Shown: one piece after another, positions 7,541 to 15,871 of the stretch
How positions within the stretch are numbered: the first letter of the stretch is position 1
Layout of the letters: every line of letters starts with the position of its first letter
From: QZKY01 sp942492925
GTDB taxonomy: Bacteria; Pseudomonadota; Gammaproteobacteria; Burkholderiales; Burkholderiaceae_D
NCBI GenBank assembly: GCA_942492925.1
Contig: OW818641.1
Location: forward strand, 2,108,001-2,172,000
Direction of reading: 5' to 3'
Length of the DNA stretch: 64,000 bases
Translations under genes and position numbers: made by a program
Notes under the pieces: generated by a model
Seen by the model: only the letters and a program-made list of their open reading frames with translations
Told to the model about the DNA's origin: nothing
The model's database searches: none

Positions 7541-9610
7541 TCACCCCTCGCCAGAAGTGAAAGACTGCATCAGAAATTGCTGTGCCCCAAACGGCTGATG
7601 TTTTCGTCGTGATTTTGCCAGATGATAAGTACCGTCCGGCTCCAACTCCCAGGCATTTGTATTGTCTTTCATGTATGGACGCAAGCCTTCGGCTATCACA
7701 CGCTTCTTTAGCGAACGCGTCAACACAGGGAAAGCCACTTCGATGCGACGAAACAAATTCCGCCCCATCCAGTCACTGCTGGAAAGATATACATCATGCT
7801 TGAGTTCATTTCGGAAATAGTAAATCCGACTGTGCTCCAGAAATCTGCCGATAATGGAGCGGATGCGAATATTTTCAGACAAGCCAGGGACGCCTGGCCT
7901 TAATGTACAGGCACCACGCACAATCAAATCGATTTTTACGCCGGCTTGAGATGCTTCGTACAATTCGAGAATAATGGATTCCTCGACCAGTGCATTCATC
8001 TTGGCAATGATGCGCCCTTGCCCACCCGATTTGGCAATGCGGATTTCGTTTCGTATAGCTTTTACGATTTCGCCATGCAGGGAGAACGGCCCGAGCCAGA
8101 GATGCTTCAGTTTTTTCGGTTTGGTCAAACTGGTAAGGTGTACAAAGATATCGTTCACTTCCGACGCCAGCTCCGGATTGGACGTCAGCAAACCAAAATC
8201 CGTGTAGAGTCTGGCGGTATTCGGATGATAATTACCCGTCCCTAGGTGAGCATAGTAATTCAACTCATTGTTCTCGCGCCGTATGACCAGCGCCAGTTTG
8301 GCGTGTGTCTTCAACCCCATCACACCGTAGATGACTTGCGCACCGGCACGCTCCAGTCGTTCCGCCCAATTAATATTCTGTTCTTCATCAAAACGTGCCT
8401 TGAGTTCAACAATCACGGTCACTTCTTTCCCCATTTTTGCTGCCGCGATCAGGGATTCCATCAGATCGGAATCGCCGCCTACTCGATAAATGGTCTGCTT
8501 AATCACGGCAACATGTGGATCGTAGGCCGCTTGGCGAACAAAATCGATGACCGTCTGAAACGTTTCAAACGGATGATGAAGCAGCATATCTCCGGCTTTC
8601 AATACCGCAAAAATATCATGGTGCGCCGCATTGGATATAGGCTTGGGTATAAAGGCGGGAAAATACAATTTAGGCGACTTGACGTGATTCAGGATTTCCC
8701 CCAGCCTGACCATATTCACCGGTCCATCCACGCGATACAAATGATTTTTATTCAGCGAGAATTGATTCAATAAAAAATCAACGAGATGATCCGGGCAACT
8801 GCGACTCACTTCAAGCCGTACAGCCGCGCCATACTGCCGATATTGAAGCTCCCCTTGCAGCGCCTGACGCAGATTTTTCACCTCCTCTTCATCCACCCAC
8901 AAATCGCTGTCGCGGGTCACGCGAAACTGCGAAGAGGCAATCACGTCCCGTTGCGGAAAAAGATCGGCAATGTGTGCCTGGATAATGGAAGTCAGCAAAC
9001 AAAATGAAACGCCATGCTGACTTAAATGATTTGGCAAGCGAATCACGCGTGGAATAACACGTGGGACTCTTAAAATCGCGATGGCGCTGCCACGCCCGAA
9101 GGCATCCTTCCCGCCGAGGTGCGCAATAAAATTGAGACTCTTATTGGATACCTGCGGAAACGGATGAGCGGGATCTAGCACAATCGGCGTCAGAACAGGC
9201 TTGATTTCCGTTTCAAAAAAATTCTGGACCCATGCTCGCTGTGCATCGGTGCGATCTTTGTGGCGAACCAGATGAATACCTGCTTCCCCCAACTGCGGCA
9301 AGACCTTGGTGTTGAGGAATTCATACTGCTGATCAACAATCCGGTGACACTCAGCGTTAATGCGCTGCAAGGACTCATATAGAGCGGATTGGTCGTAATT
9401 CGGGTCATCGACGCTTTGTGCCATCAAACCTGCGATCCGCACTTCAAAAAACTCGTCAAGGTTGCTACTGACGATACACAGAAAGCGGAGCCGCTCAAGA
9501 ATCGGGATCTCGAGATTGTCGGCTTGCATCAAGACTCGCCAGTTAAAGGCAAGCATGGACAGTTCACGGTCGAGAAAGAGACTTGAGCGATTATTGTTTT
9601 CTACAAGCAT
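7541..9610 (-). CDS. ppk: Polyphosphate kinase 1, copy 1 (Pho-controlled)
   Basis: PPK1 makes polyphosphate from ATP reversibly through a phosphohistidine. The protein has 689 residues, the usual length. The N-terminal domain starts 'LFLDRELSMLAFNWRVL' and contains 'SSNLDEFFEVR'. The two catalytic histidines align with those of E. coli PPK1: H436 in 'LKTHAKLALVIRRE' and H593 in 'FLEHSRIYYF'. A Pho box at 9817-9834 reads toward it, with a 5' leader of about 180 nt. sixA follows directly. A paralogue (56244-58340) shares long identical stretches, for example 'FDEEQNINWAERLE'. Confidence 0.96.
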   Translation of the reverse strand: MLVENNNRSSLFLDRELSMLAFNWRVLMQADNLEIPILERLRFLCIVSSNLDEFFEVRIAGLMAQSVDDPNYDQSALYESLQRINAECHRIVDQQYEFLNTKVLPQLGEAGIHLVRHKDRTDAQRAWVQNFFETEIKPVLTPIVLDPAHPFPQVSNKSLNFIAHLGGKDAFGRGSAIAILRVPRVIPRVIRLPNHLSQHGVSFCLLTSIIQAHIADLFPQRDVIASSQFRVTRDSDLWVDEEEVKNLRQALQGELQYRQYGAAVRLEVSRSCPDHLVDFLLNQFSLNKNHLYRVDGPVNMVRLGEILNHVKSPKLYFPAFIPKPISNAAHHDIFAVLKAGDMLLHHPFETFQTVIDFVRQAAYDPHVAVIKQTIYRVGGDSDLMESLIAAAKMGKEVTVIVELKARFDEEQNINWAERLERAGAQVIYGVMGLKTHAKLALVIRRENNELNYYAHLGTGNYHPNTARLYTDFGLLTSNPELASEVNDIFVHLTSLTKPKKLKHLWLGPFSLHGEIVKAIRNEIRIAKSGGQGRIIAKMNALVEESIILELYEASQAGVKIDLIVRGACTLRPGVPGLSENIRIRSIIGRFLEHSRIYYFRNELKHDVYLSSSDWMGRNLFRRIEVAFPVLTRSLKKRVIAEGLRPYMKDNTNAWELEPDGTYHLAKSRRKHQPFGAQQFLMQSFTSGEG

Positions 9611-9800
9611 AAGATTGCGTCAGTCAGACTCCCTTTGCATCCCCGGAGAAAACCGGCATGTGCCTTGTTTCTCTGAGTTTTACTGAATACCTGTCAGCGT
9701 ACGTTCGCTGACGTTTGAATTGGTGCTGGATTTTTTATACCGCCAGCTCCGGTATACCGATAAGAGATTAATTTCCACAACCCATTAAGGAGTGCTGTGA

Positions 9801-9834
9801 ATTTTATAAAGCGAATGTGACAGCCATATGACAA
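9801..9834 (-). promoter_or_regulatory. Pho box and -10 for ppk-sixA
   Basis: On the minus strand TTGTCATATGGCTGTCAC (9817-9834) has two 7-bp half-sites 11 bp apart, close to the consensus CTGTCAT-N4-CTGTCAT. TAAAAT (9801-9806) lies 10 bp downstream as the -10. The layout fits a PhoB-activated promoter in which the box replaces the -35. Confidence 0.8.
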
Positions 9835-9915
9835 CGACGCCATTCTGCATCGCTTGCACAACACAACAGTGCTCAAAATTTCTGTACACACTTGCATTTC
9901 CACAACACACCAGAT

Positions 9916-9949
9916 TTGTCACAGTCATGTCACGGAATTCAGACAAACT
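9916..9949 (+). promoter_or_regulatory. Pho box for the olsB-olsA pair
   Basis: TTGTCACAGTCATGTCAC (9916-9933) has two half-sites 11 bp apart. CAAACT (9944-9949) is a weak -10 exactly 10 bp downstream, as at the other Pho promoters here. The box overlaps an in-frame ATG at 9927, which argues that translation starts at 9978. Confidence 0.65.
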
Positions 9950-9977
9950 GGCGCCCGTCCCCACTCCAGGAGAAGGT

Positions 9978-10742
9978 ATGGAACTGATTCAAATCGAGAC
10001 CACAACCAAGCGCCCCAAAAAATTGCAAGGCCTGGCAGTCAGCTTTGCAACGAGAGAGAAAGACGTTCTGGAAGCGCAGCGGCTACGCTATCGCATCTTT
10101 GCAGAGGAAATGGGCGCACATTTGCCAAGCAGGACACCAGGCGTGGATCACGACATGTTTGACCCATTTTGCGAACATCTTATCGTGCGCGATACGGAGA
10201 CACATGAAATCGTCGGCACCTACCGCATCCTGTCACCAGAAAATGCCAACATGGTGGGATACTACACAGAGAACGAATTTAATATTTCCCGTCTTCGCAT
10301 GTTGCGCCCCAGCCTAGTTGAAATCGGTCGCTCCTGTGTTCACCCGGATTACCGTACCGGCGCAACCATCATGATGCTCTGGTCAGGGTTAGCGCAGTAC
10401 ATGAAGAAAAATCGCTATAACTATTTGATGGGATGCGCGTCAATCAGCATGGCGGATGGCGGCCATATCGCAGCCAGTTTGTACAAGCAATTGTCGCAAC
10501 AATATGCATGCCCCCCGGAATATAGCGTGATCCCGCATTGTCCTTTACCCATCCACGCGCTCAATCAGAACTTGCAAGCAGAAATCCCCCCGCTGATCAA
10601 AGGCTATCTGCGTGCTGGGGCCTGGATTTGCGGCGAACCAGCATGGGATCCGGATTTCCACACAGCCGACTTGCACATCTTGCTGCCGATGAACAAGGTG
10701 TCGAGCCGATATGCGAATCACTATTTAGGGTCGTCCGAGTGA
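9978..10742 (+). CDS. olsB: OlsB-like N-acyltransferase (hemolysin/ornithine acyltransferase GNAT family)
   Basis: Members of this family transfer a 3-hydroxyacyl group from acyl-ACP to the alpha-amino group of ornithine, giving lyso-ornithine lipid. The 254-residue protein has typical features: 'EAQRLRYRIFAEEMGA', 'DHDMFDPFCEHLIV', 'VGTYRIL', 'EIGRSCVHPDYR' and a C-terminal 'GAWICGEPAWDPDF' segment. ATG 9978 has AGGAG 5 bp upstream; in-frame starts further up lie in or before the Pho box. The stop overlaps the GTG of the next gene, an OlsA-like acyltransferase, as in an olsBA operon. Substrate specificity is inferred from family and context. Confidence 0.8.
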   Translation: MELIQIETTTKRPKKLQGLAVSFATREKDVLEAQRLRYRIFAEEMGAHLPSRTPGVDHDMFDPFCEHLIVRDTETHEIVGTYRILSPENANMVGYYTENEFNISRLRMLRPSLVEIGRSCVHPDYRTGATIMMLWSGLAQYMKKNRYNYLMGCASISMADGGHIAASLYKQLSQQYACPPEYSVIPHCPLPIHALNQNLQAEIPPLIKGYLRAGAWICGEPAWDPDFHTADLHILLPMNKVSSRYANHYLGSSE

Positions 10743-11533
10743 ATCACGCGAATGCTCTTGTCCGCACAGCCCGCTTCTTCGCCATGGCGACCTTGCTGGC
10801 TGGCGGAACCCTCACCACCTTATGTATTTTCCCGGTCTGCAAGGAAGGCACGCGACGACAGTTGCGAAAAAAATGGTCTGCCGCTTTGATACGCGCAATG
10901 GGGCTGAAGATCGATGCCGATCTGAAACACATTGCGCCAGGCTGCCTGCTCGTCGCCAACCACATTTCATGGATAGATGCCTTTGTCATCAACGCAATCG
11001 TCCCGTCTACTTTTGTGGCTAAAGATGAACTTGAAAACTGGCCGCTTTTCGGCTGGCTGGCCATGAAAAACGAAACGATTTTCATGAAGCGGCGAAATCC
11101 CAGGAACGCGAGCGAAACCAATAAAATCGTGGCCGATCTGCTGGAACAAGATCGGCATGTCACGATTTTTCCGGAAGGAACAACAACGGATGGCAACTCC
11201 GTCTTGGACTTTCATCCTGCCTTGATTCAACCAGCGCTGGATGTTGGCAAGCCCGTTGTACCGGTAGCCCTTTCATATTGGGAACCCGACGGTCAAAAAA
11301 GCCTAGCGCCACGTTACGACGGAAACATCAGCTTGTGTCAATCCGTAATGGCGATACTTTCCAGCAAATCACTCACCGCCAAACTGGTCAGCATTCCGCC
11401 GCTGGGATTAACGGGAGAAAGCCGGCGGGAAATCGCTGCAACGGCAAGAGCCTCGATTCTCGCCAATCAAAAACCGCCGCAGCCTCATGACAATTCGGGC
11501 GATTCACTGGTTTGCAAACTCTCACTTTTCTGA
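10739..11533 (+). CDS. olsA: OlsA/PlsC-like 1-acyl-sn-glycerol-3-phosphate acyltransferase family protein
   Basis: This would acylate the lyso-ornithine lipid made by OlsB, or lysophosphatidate if it is a PlsC. The protein has 264 residues with an N-terminal hydrophobic anchor and the acyltransferase motifs H75-x4-D80 ('NHISWID'), 'FPEGTTTDG' and 'KPVVPVAL'. The start is GTG 10739, which overlaps the olsB stop (GTGA) and implies translational coupling. Its 3' end overlaps the convergent phoB by 12 bp. Pairing with OlsB under a Pho box favours OlsA over a housekeeping PlsC. Confidence 0.75.
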   Translation: MNHANALVRTARFFAMATLLAGGTLTTLCIFPVCKEGTRRQLRKKWSAALIRAMGLKIDADLKHIAPGCLLVANHISWIDAFVINAIVPSTFVAKDELENWPLFGWLAMKNETIFMKRRNPRNASETNKIVADLLEQDRHVTIFPEGTTTDGNSVLDFHPALIQPALDVGKPVVPVALSYWEPDGQKSLAPRYDGNISLCQSVMAILSSKSLTAKLVSIPPLGLTGESRREIAATARASILANQKPPQPHDNSGDSLVCKLSLF

Positions 11534-12262
11534 CAGCATGTAACCGACGCCTCGAATGGTTTGAACAATCGACTCAGCTTCCTTCAAAGCTTTTCTCAAA
11601 CGAAGGATGTAAACATCTACCGTCCGCTCTTCAATCTCGACTTGCGTTCCCCATACCCTATCGAGCAATTGACCTCGGTTAAAAACTTTATCCGGGTTCG
11701 CCATCAGAAAGCGAAGTAAGCGAAATTCAGCCAAGCCTATATCGACTTTATGTCCGCTCACACAAACGGAAAACTTCGACACATCCATCGTGACCGGACC
11801 GACTTGCAGCTTTTCAGCCCACGCTTCGGGATTACTTCTTTTTAGCAGGGCACCGACTCTCGCCGTCAACTCTCTAGGGGAAAAAGGCTTAGTAATATAG
11901 TCATCAGCGCCTTTCTCCAGTCCTCTGATTTTATCTTCTTCCATACCTTTTGCCGTCACCATAATGACCGGCAATGTCCGAAAATTGAAATCGGAACGGA
12001 TCCGCGACAACAACTGCAAACCGCTTTGATCTGGCAACATCCAATCCAGGAGGATGAGATCCGGCTTGCGCTTCTTGAGCGACTCCCAGGCTTGCGTCGC
12101 GTCCATGGCACGTTCCACGTTCCAGCCAGCCGCTTTTATAGTGAAGTTCAACAGCTCGGCAATAGCCCACTCGTCTTCGACAACCAGCACGGTGCTTTGC
12201 TCTGCTGCAGCCAATCCCGCAAAACGATTACTGCTTTTCTTGCTCAAGGAAATTTGCGACAT
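11522..12262 (-). CDS. phoB: Phosphate regulon response regulator PhoB
   Basis: PhoB activates Pho-box promoters when phosphorylated. This is a 246-residue OmpR-family regulator. The receiver domain has the acidic 'VVEDE', the phospho-acceptor D73 ('LILLDWMLPD') and a conserved lysine ('YITKPFSPREL'). It is followed by a winged-helix domain ('VFNRGQLLDRVWG', 'RTVDVYILRLRKAL', 'IRGVGYML'). The N-terminus carries about 22 residues before the usual start. The chosen ATG 12262 overlaps phoU by 35 bp and has no clear ribosome site, so coupling or another start is possible. phoR does not follow; the convergent olsA does. Confidence 0.95.
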   Translation of the reverse strand: MSQISLSKKSSNRFAGLAAAEQSTVLVVEDEWAIAELLNFTIKAAGWNVERAMDATQAWESLKKRKPDLILLDWMLPDQSGLQLLSRIRSDFNFRTLPVIMVTAKGMEEDKIRGLEKGADDYITKPFSPRELTARVGALLKRSNPEAWAEKLQVGPVTMDVSKFSVCVSGHKVDIGLAEFRLLRFLMANPDKVFNRGQLLDRVWGTQVEIEERTVDVYILRLRKALKEAESIVQTIRGVGYMLSEK

Positions 12263-12935
12263 AGTCTGAGTGTCTGATATCTTGGCCTTCGACAATGTAT
12301 ACGACTTGCTCTCCCAGATTGGTTGAGTGGTCACCGATTCTTTCAATTGCCTTTGCTATCCACAACAAATCCAAAGATGCGGAAATTGTTTTGGGTTCTT
12401 CCATCATGTAGGTAATCAGATTACGCATCATCGTGTGGAAATCATGATCGATCACATCGTCCCGACTGATCAGGCAAATCGCCAACTCCTTGTCCAGCCG
12501 CGCAAACGCATCCAGCGCATCGTGCAACATACCCAACGCAGTTTCTGCCAACGAACGCACCGTCCGATAATTATTCAGCATAACCACATTACGGTTTTGC
12601 AAATTCTTGGCCGAACGGGCGATTTTGATGGCTTCGTCGCCAATACGTTCCAGATCGGTAAGGACTTTTGTCGTGGCCATGATCATGCGCAAATCGTTGG
12701 CAGCCGGTTGACGCCGCACGATCAGCTGCGTGCAAGCATTGTCCAGACTGATTTCCAGTTGATTGATTTCCACATCGGATATCAAAACTTTTTCCGCCAG
12801 TGTCACATCCCCTTCGTGCAGCGATGCCATTGCATCGCGGAACTGTGCCTCGACGAGTCCACCCATCTGGAGGACGCGAGATCGGATGGTTTCCAGATCC
12901 CGGTCGTATCGTTTCGATAAATGTTCCTGAGCCAT
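12228..12935 (-). CDS. phoU: Phosphate signalling protein PhoU
   Basis: PhoU links the Pst transporter to PhoR signalling and keeps the Pho regulon off when phosphate is plentiful. The 235-residue protein is made of two three-helix bundles with the usual metal-binding repeats ('DLERIGDEAIKIA' and 'AIERIGDHSTNLGEQVVYI'). Start ATG 12935 has GAGGA about 10 bp upstream; an in-frame ATG at 12962 would overlap the pstB stop. It sits in the pstSCAB-phoU-phoB operon, 19 bp after pstB. Confidence 0.95.
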   Translation of the reverse strand: MAQEHLSKRYDRDLETIRSRVLQMGGLVEAQFRDAMASLHEGDVTLAEKVLISDVEINQLEISLDNACTQLIVRRQPAANDLRMIMATTKVLTDLERIGDEAIKIARSAKNLQNRNVVMLNNYRTVRSLAETALGMLHDALDAFARLDKELAICLISRDDVIDHDFHTMMRNLITYMMEEPKTISASLDLLWIAKAIERIGDHSTNLGEQVVYIVEGQDIRHSDYVANFLEQEKQ

Positions 12936-12954
12936 ATGCTTTGTCCTCGTTGAA

Positions 12955-13770
12955 TTATCCAAATCGTCCGGTGATGTAATCTTGCGTTTCTTTCTTGCTG
13001 GGCCGCAAGAAGATTTGATCCGTCTTGCCGAATTCGACCAGTTCGCCCAAGTACAGATACGCCGTGCAATCGGAGCAGCGCGCCGCCTGCTGCATATTGT
13101 GCGTCACAATCGCAATCGTATAATCTTCTTTCAATTCCGTGATCAATTCTTCGATCTTGGCCGTCGAGATCGGATCGAGCGCTGAAGTGGGTTCGTCCAG
13201 CAGCAACACTTCCGGCTTGACCGCCACGCAGCGCGCGATGCACAAGCGCTGCTGCTGACCACCCGACAGACTCAAACCACTTTGGCCGAGTTTGTCTTTC
13301 ACTTCGTCCCACAGAGCCGCCTGTTTCAAGGCCCATTCGACCCGCTCATCCATCTCGCCGCGCGAGAGCCGTTCGTACAGCCGCACCCCAAAGGCGATGT
13401 TTTCGTAGATCGACATGGGGAACGGCGTCGGCTTTTGAAACACCATGCCGATTCTGGCGCGCAGCATGTTGACGTCTTCGTCGGGTCCCAGAATATCGCG
13501 GCCCTGAAACAGGATTTGCCCTTCGGCCCGATGGCCGGGATACAGGTCGTACATGCGGTTCAGGGTGCGCAACAAGGTCGACTTGCCGCAACCGGACGGG
13601 CCGATGAAGGCGGTGACTTTCTTGTGCGCGATGGTCAGATTGATGTCTTTGAGCCCCTGGAAGTCGCCGTAGTAAAAGTCCAGTCCCCGGATATCGATTG
13701 AAGTCTGGGTGAGCGTGTCAGGGGTATCTGACGTGCTGGCGGTGCTGTTCGGGATGTCCTGCATCTTCAT
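12955..13770 (-). CDS. pstB: Phosphate ABC transporter ATP-binding protein PstB
   Basis: This is the ATPase of the high-affinity phosphate importer. It has 271 residues: Walker A 'GPSGCGKST' (57-65), Q-loop 'MVFQKPTPFPMSIYENIAFG', signature 'LSGGQQQR', Walker B 'LLLDEP' and switch histidine 'IVTHNM'. About 22 residues of Ser/Thr-rich sequence precede the canonical start. It lies 14 bp after pstA. Confidence 0.97.
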   Translation of the reverse strand: MKMQDIPNSTASTSDTPDTLTQTSIDIRGLDFYYGDFQGLKDINLTIAHKKVTAFIGPSGCGKSTLLRTLNRMYDLYPGHRAEGQILFQGRDILGPDEDVNMLRARIGMVFQKPTPFPMSIYENIAFGVRLYERLSRGEMDERVEWALKQAALWDEVKDKLGQSGLSLSGGQQQRLCIARCVAVKPEVLLLDEPTSALDPISTAKIEELITELKEDYTIAIVTHNMQQAARCSDCTAYLYLGELVEFGKTDQIFLRPSKKETQDYITGRFG

Positions 13771-13784
13771 GATTTGTCTTTCAC

Positions 13785-14684
13785 TTAGCTTTCTTTCTTT
13801 TGGCTAAACAGGGTGCGAGAGAGAATATTGAGACCCAGCACGCCGACTGCAATCAACAGGGAACCGCCCCAGGCCAGCGCGCGCCAGTTGTCGTACGGGC
13901 TCATCGCAAACTGGAAGATTACGACCGGCAGATTGGCCATGGGCTGGTTCATGTTGGTGCTGAAGAACTGGTTATTGAGCGCGGTAAAGAGCAAGGGCGC
14001 GGTCTCGCCGGATATCCGGGCCACCGCCAGCAAGACACCGGTCAGAATCCCGGCGCGCACGGCTCTTAAGCGAATCGCCGTAGCGACTTTCCAGCGCGGT
14101 GCGCCTAATGCGTAAGCCGCTTCTCTCAAGCTCACCGGCACCATGGCGAGCATGTTGTCCGTGGTGCGTACCACAACAGGTACGGCAATCAGGGAAATCG
14201 CAAAACTGCCCGCCCAGCCGGAGAAGTGTTTGGTGTGCATCACATACAGCGCGTAAACAAACAGGCCAATCACAATCGAAGGTGCCGAGAGCATGATATC
14301 GACTACAAACCGGGTCACTTGGGCAAAGCGGCTTCGGTCCCCGTATTCGGCCAGATATATCCCGGCCATGATGCCAATGGGCGTGCTGATCAGGGTGGAC
14401 AGGCCGACCATCATCACACTGCCGACAATCGCATTGGCCAGGCCGCCACCTTCTTCGCCGGGAGGCGGGGTACTTTGGGTGAACATCGCCAGATTGAGTG
14501 CGCCAAATCCTTTGAAGAGGAGGGTGCCCAATATCCAGGCAAGAAACAGCATCCCGATGGCCATGGCCCCGAAGGAAAAGGCCAGGCCCATCCGGTGCCA
14601 CCACAGACGCCGTTTGTAGACCGCGTTGCTGGACGCCTGGGCGTGCGGATGAGCGGCGTGCTGGAGAATGGTGTGCGGCTTCAT
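13785..14684 (-). CDS. pstA: Phosphate ABC transporter permease PstA
   Basis: This is an inner-membrane subunit of the Pst importer, 299 residues with about six membrane helices. The permease EAA-like loop is present ('LREAAYALGAPRWKVATAI'), as are 'GIYLAEYG' and 'ARISGETAPLLFTAL', typical of PstA. Its ATG overlaps the pstC stop by 4 bp (ATGA), so the two permeases are probably made at equal rates. Confidence 0.97.
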   Translation of the reverse strand: MKPHTILQHAAHPHAQASSNAVYKRRLWWHRMGLAFSFGAMAIGMLFLAWILGTLLFKGFGALNLAMFTQSTPPPGEEGGGLANAIVGSVMMVGLSTLISTPIGIMAGIYLAEYGDRSRFAQVTRFVVDIMLSAPSIVIGLFVYALYVMHTKHFSGWAGSFAISLIAVPVVVRTTDNMLAMVPVSLREAAYALGAPRWKVATAIRLRAVRAGILTGVLLAVARISGETAPLLFTALNNQFFSTNMNQPMANLPVVIFQFAMSPYDNWRALAWGGSLLIAVGVLGLNILSRTLFSQKKES

Positions 14685-15709
14685 TTCAGCCCCTCCTTTT
14701 TGGATAGGCGCATGAGCATGAGTTTGGCGGCGGTAAGCACGATGAAGGTAATCACAAAGAGAATCAGACCCAGCCCAAAGAGCGAGGCGACATGCAATTT
14801 GGAGTCCGCTTCGGCAAATTCGTTGGCCAGTGCCGAGGCAATGCTGTTACCAGCCGCAAACAAGGACCAGTCCAGCTTATGGGCATTGCCGATCACAAAC
14901 GTGATCGCCATGGTCTCGCCCAGCGCTCTGCCTAAACCGAGCATCACGCCGCCGACCACGCCGGTGCGGGTGTAGGGCAACACGACCTTGCGTACCACTT
15001 CCCATTTGGTGCAGCCCAGCGCGTAGGCCGATTCTTTGAGTACCGTGGGGACCGTCTCGAACACGTCGCGCATCACCGAGGCAATGAACGGAATAATCAT
15101 GATCGATAAAATGACGCCTGCCGTCAGAATGCCGATGCCCATCATGGGGCCTTGGAACAGTTGACCTAAATATGGCAGTTGTCCGAGCGTCTTCATCAAG
15201 GCCGGTTGCACGTAATCGGCAAAAATCGGGGCAAACACGAACAAGCCCCACATGCCGTAGATGATGCTGGGAATCCCGGCGAGCAATTCGACTGCCGCGC
15301 CCATCGGGCGGCGCAACCACGTCGGGCAGATTTCCGTCAAAAAGAGCGCAATTCCGAAACTGATCGGAAACGCGATCAACAGCGCAATAAGGGAGGTCAC
15401 CAACGTCCCCACGATCGCAATCATCGCACCGTATTTGTCATTGACCGGGTCCCATTCCACCGTCGTGATGAACCCCGGCCCAAACTCCTTGAACGCGGGC
15501 CAGGCCCCGTACACCAGCGCCACGATGATCCCCGCCAGCACCACAAACACACTCAGCGCAAACCCTAATGTCACCTTGTGAAAAATAAAATCCGCCCAAC
15601 GCTGCCAGCGGACTGTCGCCTTGAGTTTTTTTACGTCCGAGTTTGCGTCTGATTCAATTTTCTCTGCTGCTACACTTTGCATGGCATGCGTCACGACATG
15701 TGTGTTCAT
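14681..15709 (-). CDS. pstC: Phosphate ABC transporter permease PstC
   Basis: This is the second membrane subunit of the Pst importer, 342 residues. The EAA-like loop 'LKESAYALGCTKWEVVRKVV' and 'LGRALGETMAITFVIGN' are clear. A hydrophilic N-terminal part of about 45 residues precedes the first membrane helix. ATG 15709 is chosen because GGGGGAG lies 4 bp upstream; an ATG further up at 15805 lacks this. It is separated from pstS by 162 bp containing a terminator-like hairpin. Confidence 0.95.
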   Translation of the reverse strand: MNTHVVTHAMQSVAAEKIESDANSDVKKLKATVRWQRWADFIFHKVTLGFALSVFVVLAGIIVALVYGAWPAFKEFGPGFITTVEWDPVNDKYGAMIAIVGTLVTSLIALLIAFPISFGIALFLTEICPTWLRRPMGAAVELLAGIPSIIYGMWGLFVFAPIFADYVQPALMKTLGQLPYLGQLFQGPMMGIGILTAGVILSIMIIPFIASVMRDVFETVPTVLKESAYALGCTKWEVVRKVVLPYTRTGVVGGVMLGLGRALGETMAITFVIGNAHKLDWSLFAAGNSIASALANEFAEADSKLHVASLFGLGLILFVITFIVLTAAKLMLMRLSKKEGLK

Positions 15710-15825
15710 AAACTCCCCCTGAATCCCAACAACATGGAATGTCTGGGTAGGTGAAAATACTTTTGTGATTTGACTGGACTTCCAACTGTCTGCAACAACA
15801 CCCAATCAACTCATCATCTAAAAGA

Positions 15826-15860
15826 CGAAAAAAATCGTCGCCCCACATGGCAGGGCGACG
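15826..15860 (-). terminator. Terminator-like attenuator between pstS and pstC
   Basis: On the minus strand CGTCGCCC and GGGCGACG (arms 15853-15860 and 15836-15843) form an 8-bp stem, followed by A and a run of seven T. It starts about 10 bp after the pstS stop. Partial read-through would give more PstS binding protein than PstCAB, a common design in binding-protein transporter operons. Confidence 0.7.
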
Positions 15861-15871
15861 ACCGTCACGTA

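Noticed and set aside
9828..9977. 50-residue N-terminal extension of OlsB
   Set aside because: The in-frame ATGs at 9828 and 9927 lie in the ppk and olsB Pho boxes. The ATG at 9978 has a good ribosome site and matches the family.
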